DNA of 64,000 nucleotides from the NCBI GenBank assembly GCA_024233435.1, contig JACKPQ010000002.1, forward strand, positions 372,001 to 436,000, written 5' to 3'. The notes under the pieces were generated by a model. That model was not told the DNA's origin and searched no databases. It saw only the letters and a program-made list of their open reading frames with translations. Shown here piece by piece: positions 43,006 to 51,175 of the stretch. A program made the translations under genes and the position numbers. Within the stretch, counting starts at the first letter, position 1. Every line of letters begins with the position of its first letter. The stretch is from Chlamydiales bacterium (GTDB taxonomy: Bacteria; Chlamydiota; Chlamydiia; Chlamydiales; JACKPQ01).

Positions 43006-43719
43006 ATGGCAGTCAGCGCATTCAACACAGTCCAGCAGTTTACATTATCTTTTGTGTCTAGTAACGGAACGGGTATACCGCTCTCGATTCTTAATGTTAT
43101 GTCCAATATCTTTTCGCGATACGAGAAGGGCGAAAACATAAAAATGATGATGAGCGAATGCAATAAAGCCTGCAATCTTGGAAAAGGTTTGAGCTCTCTA
43201 AGCGGAATCACAGCAAAAGTCTTAAACGGCTCTGATGATTCCAGCTGGAACGGATGGGATGCCTTAAAAGATGTAGGAAATATTATATCTGGAGTTAAGT
43301 CTGCTATCGTTACTAAACCTCAAGATGTAGGTATTCACTCTAGCGAAAGCAGGGCTAATAAGATAGGCGCAATAAGTGGCATGATAGCCATTGCTTGTCA
43401 GATTAACAAAGATGGTATCAAGAGTTTGCAAACTTGGATTGTGATTTACTTGAAAGTCGATGATATTTGCAAAGGAGTGTTTGCTTGGGCAGGTGTTGAC
43501 TTAAAAGATACAAAAGATACAAAAGATACAGATGGAAGTGAAGACACTCTTATCAAATCTTTCAAGAAAAATGTATACGATATCGCTTACCATAAAGACA
43601 TCAAGTTTATCATGGGTATTGTGACCATTGGCAATTCTTTGCTAAGCCACCAAGATAACAAATTGTGGAACGCATTAGGTTTACAGCAGTATTTTGGGCA
43701 GACGGCGACTGCGGCCTAG
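43006..43719 (+). CDS. Unknown protein at the Cap1 position, 237 residues
   Basis: I do not recognise a domain. In Chlamydia the gene between fmt and rplC is CT529 (Cap1), an inclusion membrane protein; this frame takes the same place. It has a CGGAGG site 7 bases before the ATG. The protein has no signal peptide, but has moderately hydrophobic segments (FTLSFVSSNGTGIPLSILNV, IGAISGMIAIACQINKDG, IKFIMGIVTIGNSLL) and serine-rich linkers. A triplicated DTK coding repeat (DTKDTKDTDGSEDT, 43507-43550) comes from short tandem repeats. It could be a secreted inclusion protein, but true bilobed hydrophobic domains are not clear. Confidence 0.65.
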   Translation: MAVSAFNTVQQFTLSFVSSNGTGIPLSILNVMSNIFSRYEKGENIKMMMSECNKACNLGKGLSSLSGITAKVLNGSDDSSWNGWDALKDVGNIISGVKSAIVTKPQDVGIHSSESRANKIGAISGMIAIACQINKDGIKSLQTWIVIYLKVDDICKGVFAWAGVDLKDTKDTKDTDGSEDTLIKSFKKNVYDIAYHKDIKFIMGIVTIGNSLLSHQDNKLWNALGLQQYFGQTATAA

Positions 43720-43965
43720 AGGGGAACCGCGAATAGAGATCAAAGAGCGAATAGCTCTTCTGATCATCGTAGTGACGATTGCGGCCTTTGTGGCCGCAAA
43801 TCGTCTGATCATCGCCTCAATTCGAGGAGGATGAAAAAAAAAGAGGCGAGGGGCTTGCGCGATAAATGCTAAGTCTGTTAGTCTCTTCGCTTAGCCGCTA
43901 ATGGCATTTCGGCCAAAAGCAGCAGCCAACGCATCGAGAAAATAGGGCGTATAAGGAAAAAATTT
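43720..43965 (+). promoter_or_regulatory. Leader region of the ribosomal operon
   Basis: This 246-base gap has no gene. A 13-bp-class hairpin, GACGATT-GCGGCC (43774-43786) with GGCCGC-AAATCGTC (43792-43805), is flanked by two identical 11-base repeats TCTGATCATCG (43759-43769 and 43804-43814). A likely operon promoter follows: TTGCGC (43855-43860), 17 bases, TTAGTC (43878-43883), leaving an 80-base leader before rplC. The -10 match is weak, so another site is possible. Confidence 0.45.
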
Positions 43966-44604
43966 ATGAGCAATCAATTATTAGGCAAAAAAGAAGGCAT
44001 GACAAAAATTTTCGACGACAAGGGGAACCTTGTGGTTTGTACTGTCATCTCTATTGAAAAACACGTTGTGCTGCAAGTTAAGACGGTTAATGGCAAGGAT
44101 GGCTATAACGCGGTGCAACTAGGCGCAGTTCAAAAGAAAGCGAAGCACACAACTAAGCCACTTCAGGGTCACTTTAAGAAAGCCGGAGTGGAACCACGTA
44201 GACATCTCTTCGAAGTTTCCTTTGAAGGAGAGGCTCCTTTCCAAGTCGGGCAAGAGATCGGTCTGGAATTGTTTGAAGGTGTTCCATACATCGACGTCAC
44301 TGGCCAGTCTCAGGGAAAAGGTTTTCAGGGCGTTATGCGCCGTTATGATTTTAAAGGGGGCCCTGCTGCGCACGGTTCAAAATTTCACCGTTCTGGGGGA
44401 TCGACAGGATGTCGCTCTACACCAGGCCGCTGTTTGCCCGGCACAAAAAAACCAGGTCACATGGGCGCTGAGCGCGTGACAGTACAAAGTCTAAAAGTGG
44501 TGCGCCTCGATGCTGAAAAAGGTGTCGTCGTTGTCAAAGGAGCAATTCCTGGCAGCAAAGGATCATCGATCACCATCAGTAAAGCAGTAAAGAAGCAAAA
44601 GTAG
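43966..44604 (+). CDS. rplC: 50S ribosomal protein L3
   Basis: L3 initiates 50S assembly and lines the peptidyl transferase centre. The 212 residues include LGKKEGMTKIFDDKGN at the start and the signature DFKGGPAAHGSKFHRSGGST near 130 with the loop reaching into the centre; CLPGTKKPGHMG follows. It is the first gene of the operon here: rpsJ (S10), which precedes L3 in many bacteria, is absent, as in Chlamydia. Confidence 0.97.
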   Translation: MSNQLLGKKEGMTKIFDDKGNLVVCTVISIEKHVVLQVKTVNGKDGYNAVQLGAVQKKAKHTTKPLQGHFKKAGVEPRRHLFEVSFEGEAPFQVGQEIGLELFEGVPYIDVTGQSQGKGFQGVMRRYDFKGGPAAHGSKFHRSGGSTGCRSTPGRCLPGTKKPGHMGAERVTVQSLKVVRLDAEKGVVVVKGAIPGSKGSSITISKAVKKQK

Positions 44605-44617
44605 GAGCGATTAAGAA

Positions 44618-45277
44618 GTGGCAACGCTAAAAAAACACGACATCGAAGGCAAAGAGGCCGGTGAAGTTTCAATCGAAGATAGCCTGCTTGAAGGCAAGTG
44701 TCATCCTCAGCTCGTTAAAGACTACATTGTAGCCTTAATGGGTAACCAACGCCAATGGTCCGCGAATACAAAGGGCCGTAAAGAAGTTAAATGTACAGGG
44801 AAGAAGCCACATCCTCAAAAAGGAACAGGCCGTGCACGTCAAGGATACTTGGCTGCGCCTCAGTTTCGTGGGGGTGGAGTTGTGTTTGGTCCAAAGCCAA
44901 AACCACTGTCTGTACGTATCCATATCAATCAAAAAGAGAAGCGAGCAGCAATTAAAGCACTTCTTGCTGACAAGATCCAAAATGGACAGATCAGCGTTTT
45001 ACAAATGCCTAAAATGGAAGCACCGAAAACGAAAGCTGTTGTCAACTTTTTGCAGCAGCGCCAGTTTGTTGGTAAGCGCGTCCTGTTTTTAGGCCATATG
45101 AGTGAAGATGAAGAGATGCTGCACAAAAGCATTCATAATATTCAAAAAGTCTTCTACGGCAAGGCTGACTGTGTCAATGGTTACGACATTATGAACAGTC
45201 AACAAATTGTTATCATGGAACATGCAATTGAAGATTTCATTAACGTGCTAGGAGAAAGACGTCATGCAAACGCGTAA
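44618..45277 (+). CDS. rplD: 50S ribosomal protein L4
   Basis: L4 binds 23S rRNA and extends a loop into the exit tunnel. The 219 residues start at a GTG (44618) after AGGAGCG. The tunnel loop region reads KGTGRARQGYLAAPQFRGGG near 67-86, followed by VFGPKPK. In E. coli L4 also represses its own operon, but no matching leader was identified here. It overlaps rplW by 14 bases. Confidence 0.96.
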   Translation: MATLKKHDIEGKEAGEVSIEDSLLEGKCHPQLVKDYIVALMGNQRQWSANTKGRKEVKCTGKKPHPQKGTGRARQGYLAAPQFRGGGVVFGPKPKPLSVRIHINQKEKRAAIKALLADKIQNGQISVLQMPKMEAPKTKAVVNFLQQRQFVGKRVLFLGHMSEDEEMLHKSIHNIQKVFYGKADCVNGYDIMNSQQIVIMEHAIEDFINVLGERRHANA

Positions 45278-45596
45278 GAGTCCTTATCAAATTATCAAAG
45301 AGCGTTACGTCACTGAAAAGGCGCAAGTTCTCCAAAATTTAGCGACTGCGACAAACAACAAAAGCTTGAGCAAGTGCGACAAGCCCAAATATGTTTTCCT
45401 AGTTGAGACATCAGCGAACAAAGCTGAAATTAAGGCTGCCATTGAAGAGATCTATGCAAAGAAAAAGATCTCTGTCAAAGCGGTCAATACAATTAATATC
45501 CACCCTAAGAAACGCGTTGTGCGTGGAAGGAAAGGGTTTAAGAGCGGCTTTAAAAAAGCTATAGTAACCCTTGCTCCTGGCAACACCATCGATTAA
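45264..45596 (+). CDS. rplW: 50S ribosomal protein L23
   Basis: L23 sits at the exit of the ribosomal tunnel and docks trigger factor and SRP. The 110 residues show VTEKAQVL near 15, then YVFLVETSANKAEIKAAIEE and the C-terminal KKRVVRGRKGFKSGFKKAIV. An insertion near 23-32 (NLATATNNKS) lengthens the loop. The start lies 14 bases inside rplD. Confidence 0.95.
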   Translation: MQTRKSPYQIIKERYVTEKAQVLQNLATATNNKSLSKCDKPKYVFLVETSANKAEIKAAIEEIYAKKKISVKAVNTINIHPKKRVVRGRKGFKSGFKKAIVTLAPGNTID

Positions 45597-45607
45597 CGGA
45601 GAAAACC

Positions 45608-46435
45608 ATGGCAATGAAAAAATTTCGCCCAATTACACCGGGCCAGCGCAATCTTGTTCTCTCTAAAAATGAGCAACTCACTCGCAACGTAAAACCGTGC
45701 AAGCAGCTCTTAGAGCCTAAGAAACGCACTGGTGGACGCAACCACAACGGTCACATCACATGTCGCCATCGTGGAGGTGGGCATAAGCGTCACTATAGAC
45801 TTATCGACTTTAAGCGCGATAAAGATGGGGTACAAGCGAAAGTAGCTTCAATCGAGTACGATCCAAACAGATCAGCGCGCATTGCGCTTCTACATTATAT
45901 TGATGGTGAAAAGCGCTATATCATAGCACCTGCTGGTCTAACTGTTGGTCAAATTGTTGAATCTGGAAAAGAAGCGCCATTTGAGACAGGAAACAGCATG
46001 CCGCTGATCAACATGCCGCTAGGTTCTGTTGTTCACAATATCGAGCTATATCCTGGTAGAGGAGCAGCTCTTGTTCGCTCAGCAGGTTTGTCTGCGCAAC
46101 TTATGGCAAGAGCAAACGGGTACGCAACAGTTAAGATGCCATCTGGTGAGGTGCGCTTGGTCAAAGATAGCTGCCGTGCAACATTTGGCTCAGTTTCAAA
46201 CGCGGAAGAGTCCTTGCGCGTAGAAGGAAAAGCTGGCCGTATGCGCTGGAAGGGTTTTCGTCCAACAGTTCGCGGTACAGCTATGAACCCTGTCGATCAC
46301 CCTCACGGTGGTGGTGAAGGACGTCACAACGGCTATACACCGCAAACGCCATGGGCATTGCAAACTAAAGGTAAGCGCACACGCGCTAAAAACAAAACCA
46401 CGAATAAGTGGATTGTCAAAAGACGTAGGAAATAA
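45608..46435 (+). CDS. rplB: 50S ribosomal protein L2
   Basis: L2 is needed for subunit joining and peptidyl transfer. The 275 residues contain the RNA-binding GGRNHNGHITCRHRGGGHKR near 43-62 and the late signature RGTAMNPVDHPHGGGEGRHN with the conserved histidine of GxxMNPVDHPHGGGEG near 226. It is close to family length (275-284). Confidence 0.97.
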   Translation: MAMKKFRPITPGQRNLVLSKNEQLTRNVKPCKQLLEPKKRTGGRNHNGHITCRHRGGGHKRHYRLIDFKRDKDGVQAKVASIEYDPNRSARIALLHYIDGEKRYIIAPAGLTVGQIVESGKEAPFETGNSMPLINMPLGSVVHNIELYPGRGAALVRSAGLSAQLMARANGYATVKMPSGEVRLVKDSCRATFGSVSNAEESLRVEGKAGRMRWKGFRPTVRGTAMNPVDHPHGGGEGRHNGYTPQTPWALQTKGKRTRAKNKTTNKWIVKRRRK

Positions 46436-46437
46436 GC

Positions 46438-46704
46438 ATGGGAAGATCACTTAGAAAAGGACCATTTGTCGACAACTCAATCCTGAAGAAGCTCAAGCGT
46501 ATGAAAGAGTCAGGGAGCAAAGAAACCATTAAAACATGGTCTCGACGTTCCATGATCATTCCAGATATGGTTGGTCATACCTTTGATGTTCACGCAGGAC
46601 GTAAATTTTTCGGAGTTTTCGTGACTGAAAATATGGTAGGCCATAGGCTCGGTGAATTTTCTCCAACAAGACAATTTAAAGGACACCCGGTAAAGAAATC
46701 ATGA
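46438..46704 (+). CDS. rpsS: 30S ribosomal protein S19
   Basis: S19 forms a complex with S13 on 16S rRNA in the head of the small subunit. The 88 residues start MGRSLRKGPFVD and show IKTWSRRSMIIPDMVGHTFD and the C-terminal HRLGEFSPTRQFKGHPVKK. It begins 2 bases after rplB and overlaps rplV by 4 bases. Confidence 0.97.
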   Translation: MGRSLRKGPFVDNSILKKLKRMKESGSKETIKTWSRRSMIIPDMVGHTFDVHAGRKFFGVFVTENMVGHRLGEFSPTRQFKGHPVKKS

Positions 46705-47045
46705 AACAGGGACTAGCAAAAACAAAATATGTACGCATAGCGCCGCGCAAAGCGCGTCTTGCTGCAGGCCTAATCCGCGGCAAAAAAGTCGTCGAGGCTA
46801 TGACACAGCTTACCTTTTGCAATCTAAGAGGTGGCAAACTACTCAAGAAGACTTTGATGAGCGCGGTAGCAAATGCAGAAACGCAGCAAGGAGCAACGCG
46901 TGACAATTTGGTTGTTTCAGAAGTGCGCGTCGATGAAGGACCGACAATGAAAAGAGCAAAATCAGGTTGCCGAGGTCGTCGCTTCCCGATCATGAAAAGG
47001 ACGAGCCATTTCACTGTGATTGTTGCATCAAAGGAGCAGAAATAA
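46701..47045 (+). CDS. rplV: 50S ribosomal protein L22
   Basis: L22 contacts all 23S rRNA domains and lines the exit tunnel. The 114 residues include KYVRIAPRKARLAAGLIRGK at 8-27 and the tunnel hairpin DEGPTMKRAKSGCRGRRFPI near 79-98, followed by HFTVIVA. It overlaps rpsC by one base (TAATG). Confidence 0.96.
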   Translation: MKQGLAKTKYVRIAPRKARLAAGLIRGKKVVEAMTQLTFCNLRGGKLLKKTLMSAVANAETQQGATRDNLVVSEVRVDEGPTMKRAKSGCRGRRFPIMKRTSHFTVIVASKEQK

Positions 47046-47674
47046 TGGGACAAAAGACATCGCCAAAAGGATTTAGACTCCTGATGCGTAAGGATTGGCT
47101 TTCAACCTGGTACGCAACAAAAAAAGAATACGGTAGCCAAGTAGCAGCCGATGAGCAAGTGCGCAAATTTCTTACTGCAAAAGCTTCATGTGCAGGTGCA
47201 TCACAGTTTGTCATCAAGCGCATGAGTGATAAAATAGAAGTGACGATCCACACAGCACGCCCAGGTCTCGTTATCGGGAAGAAAGGTGCAGAGATCGAAA
47301 TTTTGAAAAAAGAATTAAAAGCACTTACTGGTAAAGATGTATGGGTAGAAGTTGTAGAAATTAAGCGCCCAGATCTAGATGCAAAGCTTGTTGCAGACTC
47401 CATTGCAAAGCAGTTAGAGCGACGCATATCTTATAGAAAGGCTCTGAAAAAAGCAATTCAGTCAAGCATGGATGCTGGTGCAGTAGGGATCAAAGTTCAA
47501 GTTGCTGGCCGCGTTGGTGGAGCAGAGATTGCTCGCACAGAGTGGTACAAAGATGGAAGCGTACCATTGCACACACTACGCGCTGATATAGATTACGCAA
47601 CAGGTCGAGCAGAAACGACCTACGGCTCACTTGGAGTCAAAGTTTGGATTAACCGCGGCGAGAAATCGGCATAA
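47045..47674 (+). CDS. rpsC: 30S ribosomal protein S3
   Basis: S3 lies at the mRNA entry site. The ATG at 47045 gives 209 residues and the family N-terminus MGQKTSPKGFRL; an upstream in-frame start would lie inside rplV. The KH domain has VIGKKGAEIEILKKEL near 73-88, and the C-terminal domain shows AGRVGGAEIARTEWYKDGSV and LRADIDYATGRAETTYGSLG. No long C-terminal tail. Confidence 0.97.
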   Translation: MGQKTSPKGFRLLMRKDWLSTWYATKKEYGSQVAADEQVRKFLTAKASCAGASQFVIKRMSDKIEVTIHTARPGLVIGKKGAEIEILKKELKALTGKDVWVEVVEIKRPDLDAKLVADSIAKQLERRISYRKALKKAIQSSMDAGAVGIKVQVAGRVGGAEIARTEWYKDGSVPLHTLRADIDYATGRAETTYGSLGVKVWINRGEKSA

Positions 47675-47689
47675 GAGGAGAAAACGACA

Positions 47690-48112
47690 ATGGCATTACT
47701 TCCCAAACGCACTAAATTCCGCAAGCAGCAAAAAGGCAGCTTAAGAGGCAATAGCAAAGCTGGAAACTTCGTTACATTTGGCGAATTCGGCATGCAAGCC
47801 CTTGATAGAGGTCGCTTAACAGGTCAGCAAATTGAAGCTTGCCGCGTTGCGATTAACCGTTACTTTCAGCGTCGCGGAAAGACATGGATTCGTGTTTTCC
47901 CGGATAAGCCCATCAGTAGTAAACCTGCAGAAACACGCATGGGTAAAGGTAAAGGATCTCCTGACCACTGGGTTGCGCAAGTAAGACCAGGTCGCATCCT
48001 TTTTGAAGTTGGAAACGTATCGAGAGAAGATGCGCAAAACGCACTGCGAAGAGCGGCTGCAAAAATATCAATTAAAACGCGTTTTGTAGAACGTGTGGAG
48101 CAAGTATCATGA
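47690..48112 (+). CDS. rplP: 50S ribosomal protein L16
   Basis: L16 helps to position the aminoacyl-tRNA acceptor end. The 140 residues start MALLPKRTKFRKQQKGSLRG, with FGEFGMQALDRGRLTGQQIE and the loop RMGKGKGSPDHWVAQVRPGR near 83-102. A 15-base gap with AGAGGAG precedes the ATG. It overlaps rpmC by 4 bases. Confidence 0.97.
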   Translation: MALLPKRTKFRKQQKGSLRGNSKAGNFVTFGEFGMQALDRGRLTGQQIEACRVAINRYFQRRGKTWIRVFPDKPISSKPAETRMGKGKGSPDHWVAQVRPGRILFEVGNVSREDAQNALRRAAAKISIKTRFVERVEQVS

Positions 48113-48306
48113 GTAAAGCAAGCGCATATCGCGATCAAAGCATTGAAGAGCTTGAAGCAAAGCAAGCAGACCTTCTTAAAGAGCTATTTGAATTAAAATG
48201 CCAGTTAAGCCTAGAGAAGAAGATTGACAAACCGCATCTTCTACGTGAGCACCGAAGAGAGCGAGCACGCATACAAACCGTCCTGAGAGAAAAGAGGGTA
48301 AGCTAA
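48109..48306 (+). CDS. rpmC: 50S ribosomal protein L29
   Basis: L29 is a two-helix protein close to the tunnel exit next to L23. The 65 residues contain RDQSIEELEAKQADLLKELF at 7-27 and end with HRRERARIQTVLREKR, the expected pattern. It is coupled to rplP by an ATGA overlap and is followed by rpsQ one base later. Confidence 0.94.
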   Translation: MSKASAYRDQSIEELEAKQADLLKELFELKCQLSLEKKIDKPHLLREHRRERARIQTVLREKRVS

Positions 48307-48307
48307 A

Positions 48308-48550
48308 ATGACAAGAGAAAACACAAGAAAAGTGCGAGAAGGGGTTGTCCTTTCGAACAAGATGGAAAAAACTGTAACAGTTCGTGTTGATCGCCGCATG
48401 CCTCATCCACGCTATGGAAAAGTCATTGTGCGCAGCAAAAAATATTACGCACACACTGACAAACCGCTAGAAATTGGCGCTACAGTAAAAATTGAAGAAA
48501 CAAGACCACTATCAAAACTCAAGCGTTGGCGCGTTGTTGAGTCTGCGTAA
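48308..48550 (+). CDS. rpsQ: 30S ribosomal protein S17
   Basis: S17 is a primary 16S rRNA binding protein of OB fold. The 80 residues show RKVREGVVLSNKMEKTVTVR near 6-25 and GATVKIEETRPLSKLKRWRV near 57-76, the family signature. It follows rpmC after one base. Confidence 0.96.
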   Translation: MTRENTRKVREGVVLSNKMEKTVTVRVDRRMPHPRYGKVIVRSKKYYAHTDKPLEIGATVKIEETRPLSKLKRWRVVESA

Positions 48551-48572
48551 AAAGGAATAAGGAAGCTAGAAA

Positions 48573-48941
48573 ATGTTACAACAAGAAAGCGATCTACAAG
48601 TAGCAGACAACACAGGCGCTAAGCGCGTGCGCTGCATCAAAGTCTTAAAAGGCTCAAAAAGGCGTTATGCTCGCGTTGGTGATGTTATCGTTTGTTCTGT
48701 GAAAGATGTCGAGCCGAAAGGCTCCGTCAAAAAAGGTGAAGTTGTTAAAGCTGTGATCGTGCGCACTAAGCGCTATATCAAGCGTCCCGACGGATCCTAC
48801 CTAAGATTTTATGATAATAGCTGCGTCATTATTGACGATAAGCTCAATCCAAAAGGAACACGTATCTTTGGACCAGTCGCTAGAGAAGTGCGTGATGAAG
48901 GCTTTATTAAAATTAGCTCGCTAGCTCCAGAGGTGGTGTAA
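48573..48941 (+). CDS. rplN: 50S ribosomal protein L14
   Basis: L14 contacts 16S rRNA at the subunit interface. The 122 residues begin MLQQESDLQVADNTGAKRV and contain GDVIVCSVKDVEPKGSVKKG and the C-terminal GTRIFGPVAREVRD. A 22-base gap separates it from rpsQ. Confidence 0.97.
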   Translation: MLQQESDLQVADNTGAKRVRCIKVLKGSKRRYARVGDVIVCSVKDVEPKGSVKKGEVVKAVIVRTKRYIKRPDGSYLRFYDNSCVIIDDKLNPKGTRIFGPVAREVRDEGFIKISSLAPEVV

Positions 48942-48943
48942 TT

Positions 48944-49279
48944 ATGACTCAGAAATGGATTAATCAAGGAGATCACGTTAAAGTGATCACAGGAAACGAT
49001 AAAGGACGTGTTGGCAAAGTCATTCTACGAGCTAAAGATCGTATTATTGTTGAAGGTGTTAACGTTAGAAAGCGCCATGCCCCAGCACAGGGTCAACAGC
49101 AACAAAAAGAAGGCGGCAACATCATTGAGATGGAGCGTCCAATCCACATTTCTAATGTTGCACTAACCGATGCAGATGGCAACAAAATTAAGCTGAAGGT
49201 AAAAACCGACGGCCAGAAGAAAGACCTTGTCTATGACAAAGGCGGAAAAGAAACCGTGTTTCGAACATTGAGGAAATAA
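48944..49279 (+). CDS. rplX: 50S ribosomal protein L24
   Basis: L24 is an assembly initiator of the large subunit. The 111 residues carry the KOW motif GDHVKVITGNDKGRVGKVIL near 8-27, and VEGVNVRKRHAPAQGQQQQK near 36, a glutamine-rich loop. The interval to rplN is 2 bases. Confidence 0.96.
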   Translation: MTQKWINQGDHVKVITGNDKGRVGKVILRAKDRIIVEGVNVRKRHAPAQGQQQQKEGGNIIEMERPIHISNVALTDADGNKIKLKVKTDGQKKDLVYDKGGKETVFRTLRK

Positions 49280-49281
49280 AG

Positions 49282-49827
49282 ATGTCAAGGCTCAAAAAAC
49301 GTTATAACGAAGAAATCAAGAAGACCCTGTCGGCCAAATTCAACTACAAGAACACAATGCTTGTGCCGCAGATGCGTAAAGTTGTGATCAGCATGGGACT
49401 TGCTGAAGCGTCAAAAGACAAAAACGCAATGCAAGACTGCTTTAATGAGTTGATGGCATTGGCCGGTCAAAAGCCTGTCTTTACAAAGTCACGCAAAGCC
49501 GTTTCAAACTTTAAACTACGTGAAGATCAACAAATTGGTCTGAAAGTCACACTGCGCGGAAAACGCATGTACGATTTCATCGATAGATTCACAAACATCG
49601 TATCGCCTCGGATCCGCGACTTTCGTGGATTTAAGACAAAATGCGATGGACGCGGCTCATACTGCTTAGGATTGGATGATCAACAGGTTTATCCAGAGAT
49701 CAACCTTGATGCTGTCAAACGCACACAAGGGATGAACATTGCCTTTGTAACAAATGCTAAATCGGACGAAGAATGCTTTGAGTTGCTCAAAGAACTAGGG
49801 ATGCCTTTTAAAAAGGAAGGAGAATAA
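49282..49827 (+). CDS. rplE: 50S ribosomal protein L5
   Basis: L5 binds 5S rRNA and forms an intersubunit bridge. The 181 residues show RYNEEIKKTLSAKFNYKNTM at 7-26, GQKPVFTKSRKAVSNFKLRE near 56-75 and RDFRGF near 112. In most bacteria rpsN follows; here rpsH follows after 4 bases, so S14 must be encoded elsewhere, as in Chlamydia. Confidence 0.97.
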   Translation: MSRLKKRYNEEIKKTLSAKFNYKNTMLVPQMRKVVISMGLAEASKDKNAMQDCFNELMALAGQKPVFTKSRKAVSNFKLREDQQIGLKVTLRGKRMYDFIDRFTNIVSPRIRDFRGFKTKCDGRGSYCLGLDDQQVYPEINLDAVKRTQGMNIAFVTNAKSDEECFELLKELGMPFKKEGE

Positions 49828-49831
49828 TACC

Positions 49832-50215
49832 ATGCAGGACACTATTGCAGACATGCTCACACGCATTCGAAACGCGCTAATGGCAAAACACCGCTATGTT
49901 GATATCCATAAAAGCAAAATGAATCGTGAACTTGCACGCGTTCTTGAAGATAAAGGTTTTATCGCAAAGACACTTGTTGATGACAAAAAATACTATTTTC
50001 GTCTATTTTTGAAATACGACAACAGAATGCCAATCATTCACGGGCTGAAACGCATCTCAAAACCTTCAAGACGCGTCTATGTGAAATCAGAAAAGATTCC
50101 ACGCGTTCTTGATGGACTAGGTGTGGCTATTGTTTCAACTCCCAAAGGAGTGTTAGATGGCGAAACAGCACGCAAAGAAGGCTGTGGTGGAGAGCTGCTT
50201 TGCAGCGTTTGGTAA
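49832..50215 (+). CDS. rpsH: 30S ribosomal protein S8
   Basis: S8 nucleates the central 16S rRNA domain and in E. coli represses the spc operon. The 127 residues begin MQDTIADMLTRIRNALMAKH; the C-terminal RNA-binding signature reads GVAIVSTPKGVLDGETARKE, with GCGGELLCSVW at the end. A standard length protein. No operator copy of its rRNA site was looked for beyond the upstream 4 bases. Confidence 0.96.
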   Translation: MQDTIADMLTRIRNALMAKHRYVDIHKSKMNRELARVLEDKGFIAKTLVDDKKYYFRLFLKYDNRMPIIHGLKRISKPSRRVYVKSEKIPRVLDGLGVAIVSTPKGVLDGETARKEGCGGELLCSVW

Positions 50216-50241
50216 ACGGTAAAGGATAAGGAATTTAAAAA

Positions 50242-50784
50242 ATGTCACGCTTAGCAAAAAAACCAATAGAACTACCACAAGGCACAGAGCTTAACTATAA
50301 CAACGGTATTGTGACAGTGAAGGGGCCTAAAGGTCAACTTCAGCTAAACATTATGCCAGGCATAGTGATCAAGCAAGAAGGACAAAACGTTTGGGTTAGC
50401 CTTGATGAAAAAATACATATTAAAAAGCCCTTTTTAGGATTGCACCTCAGCCTTATTAAAAATATGGTTGAAGGCGTTAGTAAAGGATTTGAAAAACGTC
50501 TGCAACTCATCGGCGTCGGTTATAGAGCGGCGGTCGCTGGAAATAGCCTCGATCTAAAAGTCGGTTATTCCCATCCGACCTTGCTAACAATACCAGAAGG
50601 GATTCAAGTGAATGTCGACAAGAGCGTGGCAATTAGCGTCGCGGGCATCGATAAGCGTGCTGTTGGACAATTTGCCGCAGATATTCGCTCTGTGCGTCCG
50701 CCAGAGCCTTATAAAGGCAAGGGCATTCGCTATGTTGACGAGTTTGTCCGTAAGAAAGCCGGTAAAGCAGCGAAAGGAGCATAA
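50242..50784 (+). CDS. rplF: 50S ribosomal protein L6
   Basis: L6 lies near the factor-binding stalk base. The 180 residues begin MSRLAKKPIELPQGTELNYN and end with the second-domain signature RPPEPYKGKGIRYVDEFVRK. It is preceded by a 26-base gap with AAGGATAAGGAA. Confidence 0.97.
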   Translation: MSRLAKKPIELPQGTELNYNNGIVTVKGPKGQLQLNIMPGIVIKQEGQNVWVSLDEKIHIKKPFLGLHLSLIKNMVEGVSKGFEKRLQLIGVGYRAAVAGNSLDLKVGYSHPTLLTIPEGIQVNVDKSVAISVAGIDKRAVGQFAADIRSVRPPEPYKGKGIRYVDEFVRKKAGKAAKGA

Positions 50785-50788
50785 GGAA

Positions 50789-51160
50789 ATGCAAAGCGAA
50801 ACAAAGAATACAATTAATCGTGCCAAGAAGCGCAAAATGCGCATTCGCAAGACCCTAAAAGGGACAGCTGTTAAGCCCCGTTTGAGCGTTTTTCGATCAA
50901 ACCAGAACGTTTCAGTTCAAGCCATCGACGATGTCAATGGAGTTACACTTGCTGGAATTGGCACTTATAACAAAGAAATTAAAGCTGCCTCAAAAGGCAA
51001 AACGCAAAAAGAGCTATCCGCTATTATCGGGGCAAAAATTGCAGAAAAACTAAAAGAAAACAAGATCGAGACAGTCGTATTCGATCGCGGCGAATATAAA
51101 TACCACGGTGTAGTTGCAGCCCTTGCGGACGCAGTGAGAGAAGCCGGAATCAAGCTATAA
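50789..51160 (+). CDS. rplR: 50S ribosomal protein L18
   Basis: L18 binds 5S rRNA with L5. The ATG at 50789, after ATAAGGA, gives 123 residues; the longer frame from 50612 overlaps rplF and is not used. The chain contains RLSVFRSNQNVSVQAIDDVN near 34 and VVFDRGEYKYHGVVAALADA near 92-111, the family signature. Confidence 0.96.
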   Translation: MQSETKNTINRAKKRKMRIRKTLKGTAVKPRLSVFRSNQNVSVQAIDDVNGVTLAGIGTYNKEIKAASKGKTQKELSAIIGAKIAEKLKENKIETVVFDRGEYKYHGVVAALADAVREAGIKL

Positions 51161-51175
51161 ACGAAGTGATATAAA

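Noticed and set aside
43831..43872. Short frame MKKKEARGLRDKC after GAGGAGG
   Set aside because: The ribosome site abuts the ATG without spacing and the peptide has no feature; it overlaps the likely operon promoter.
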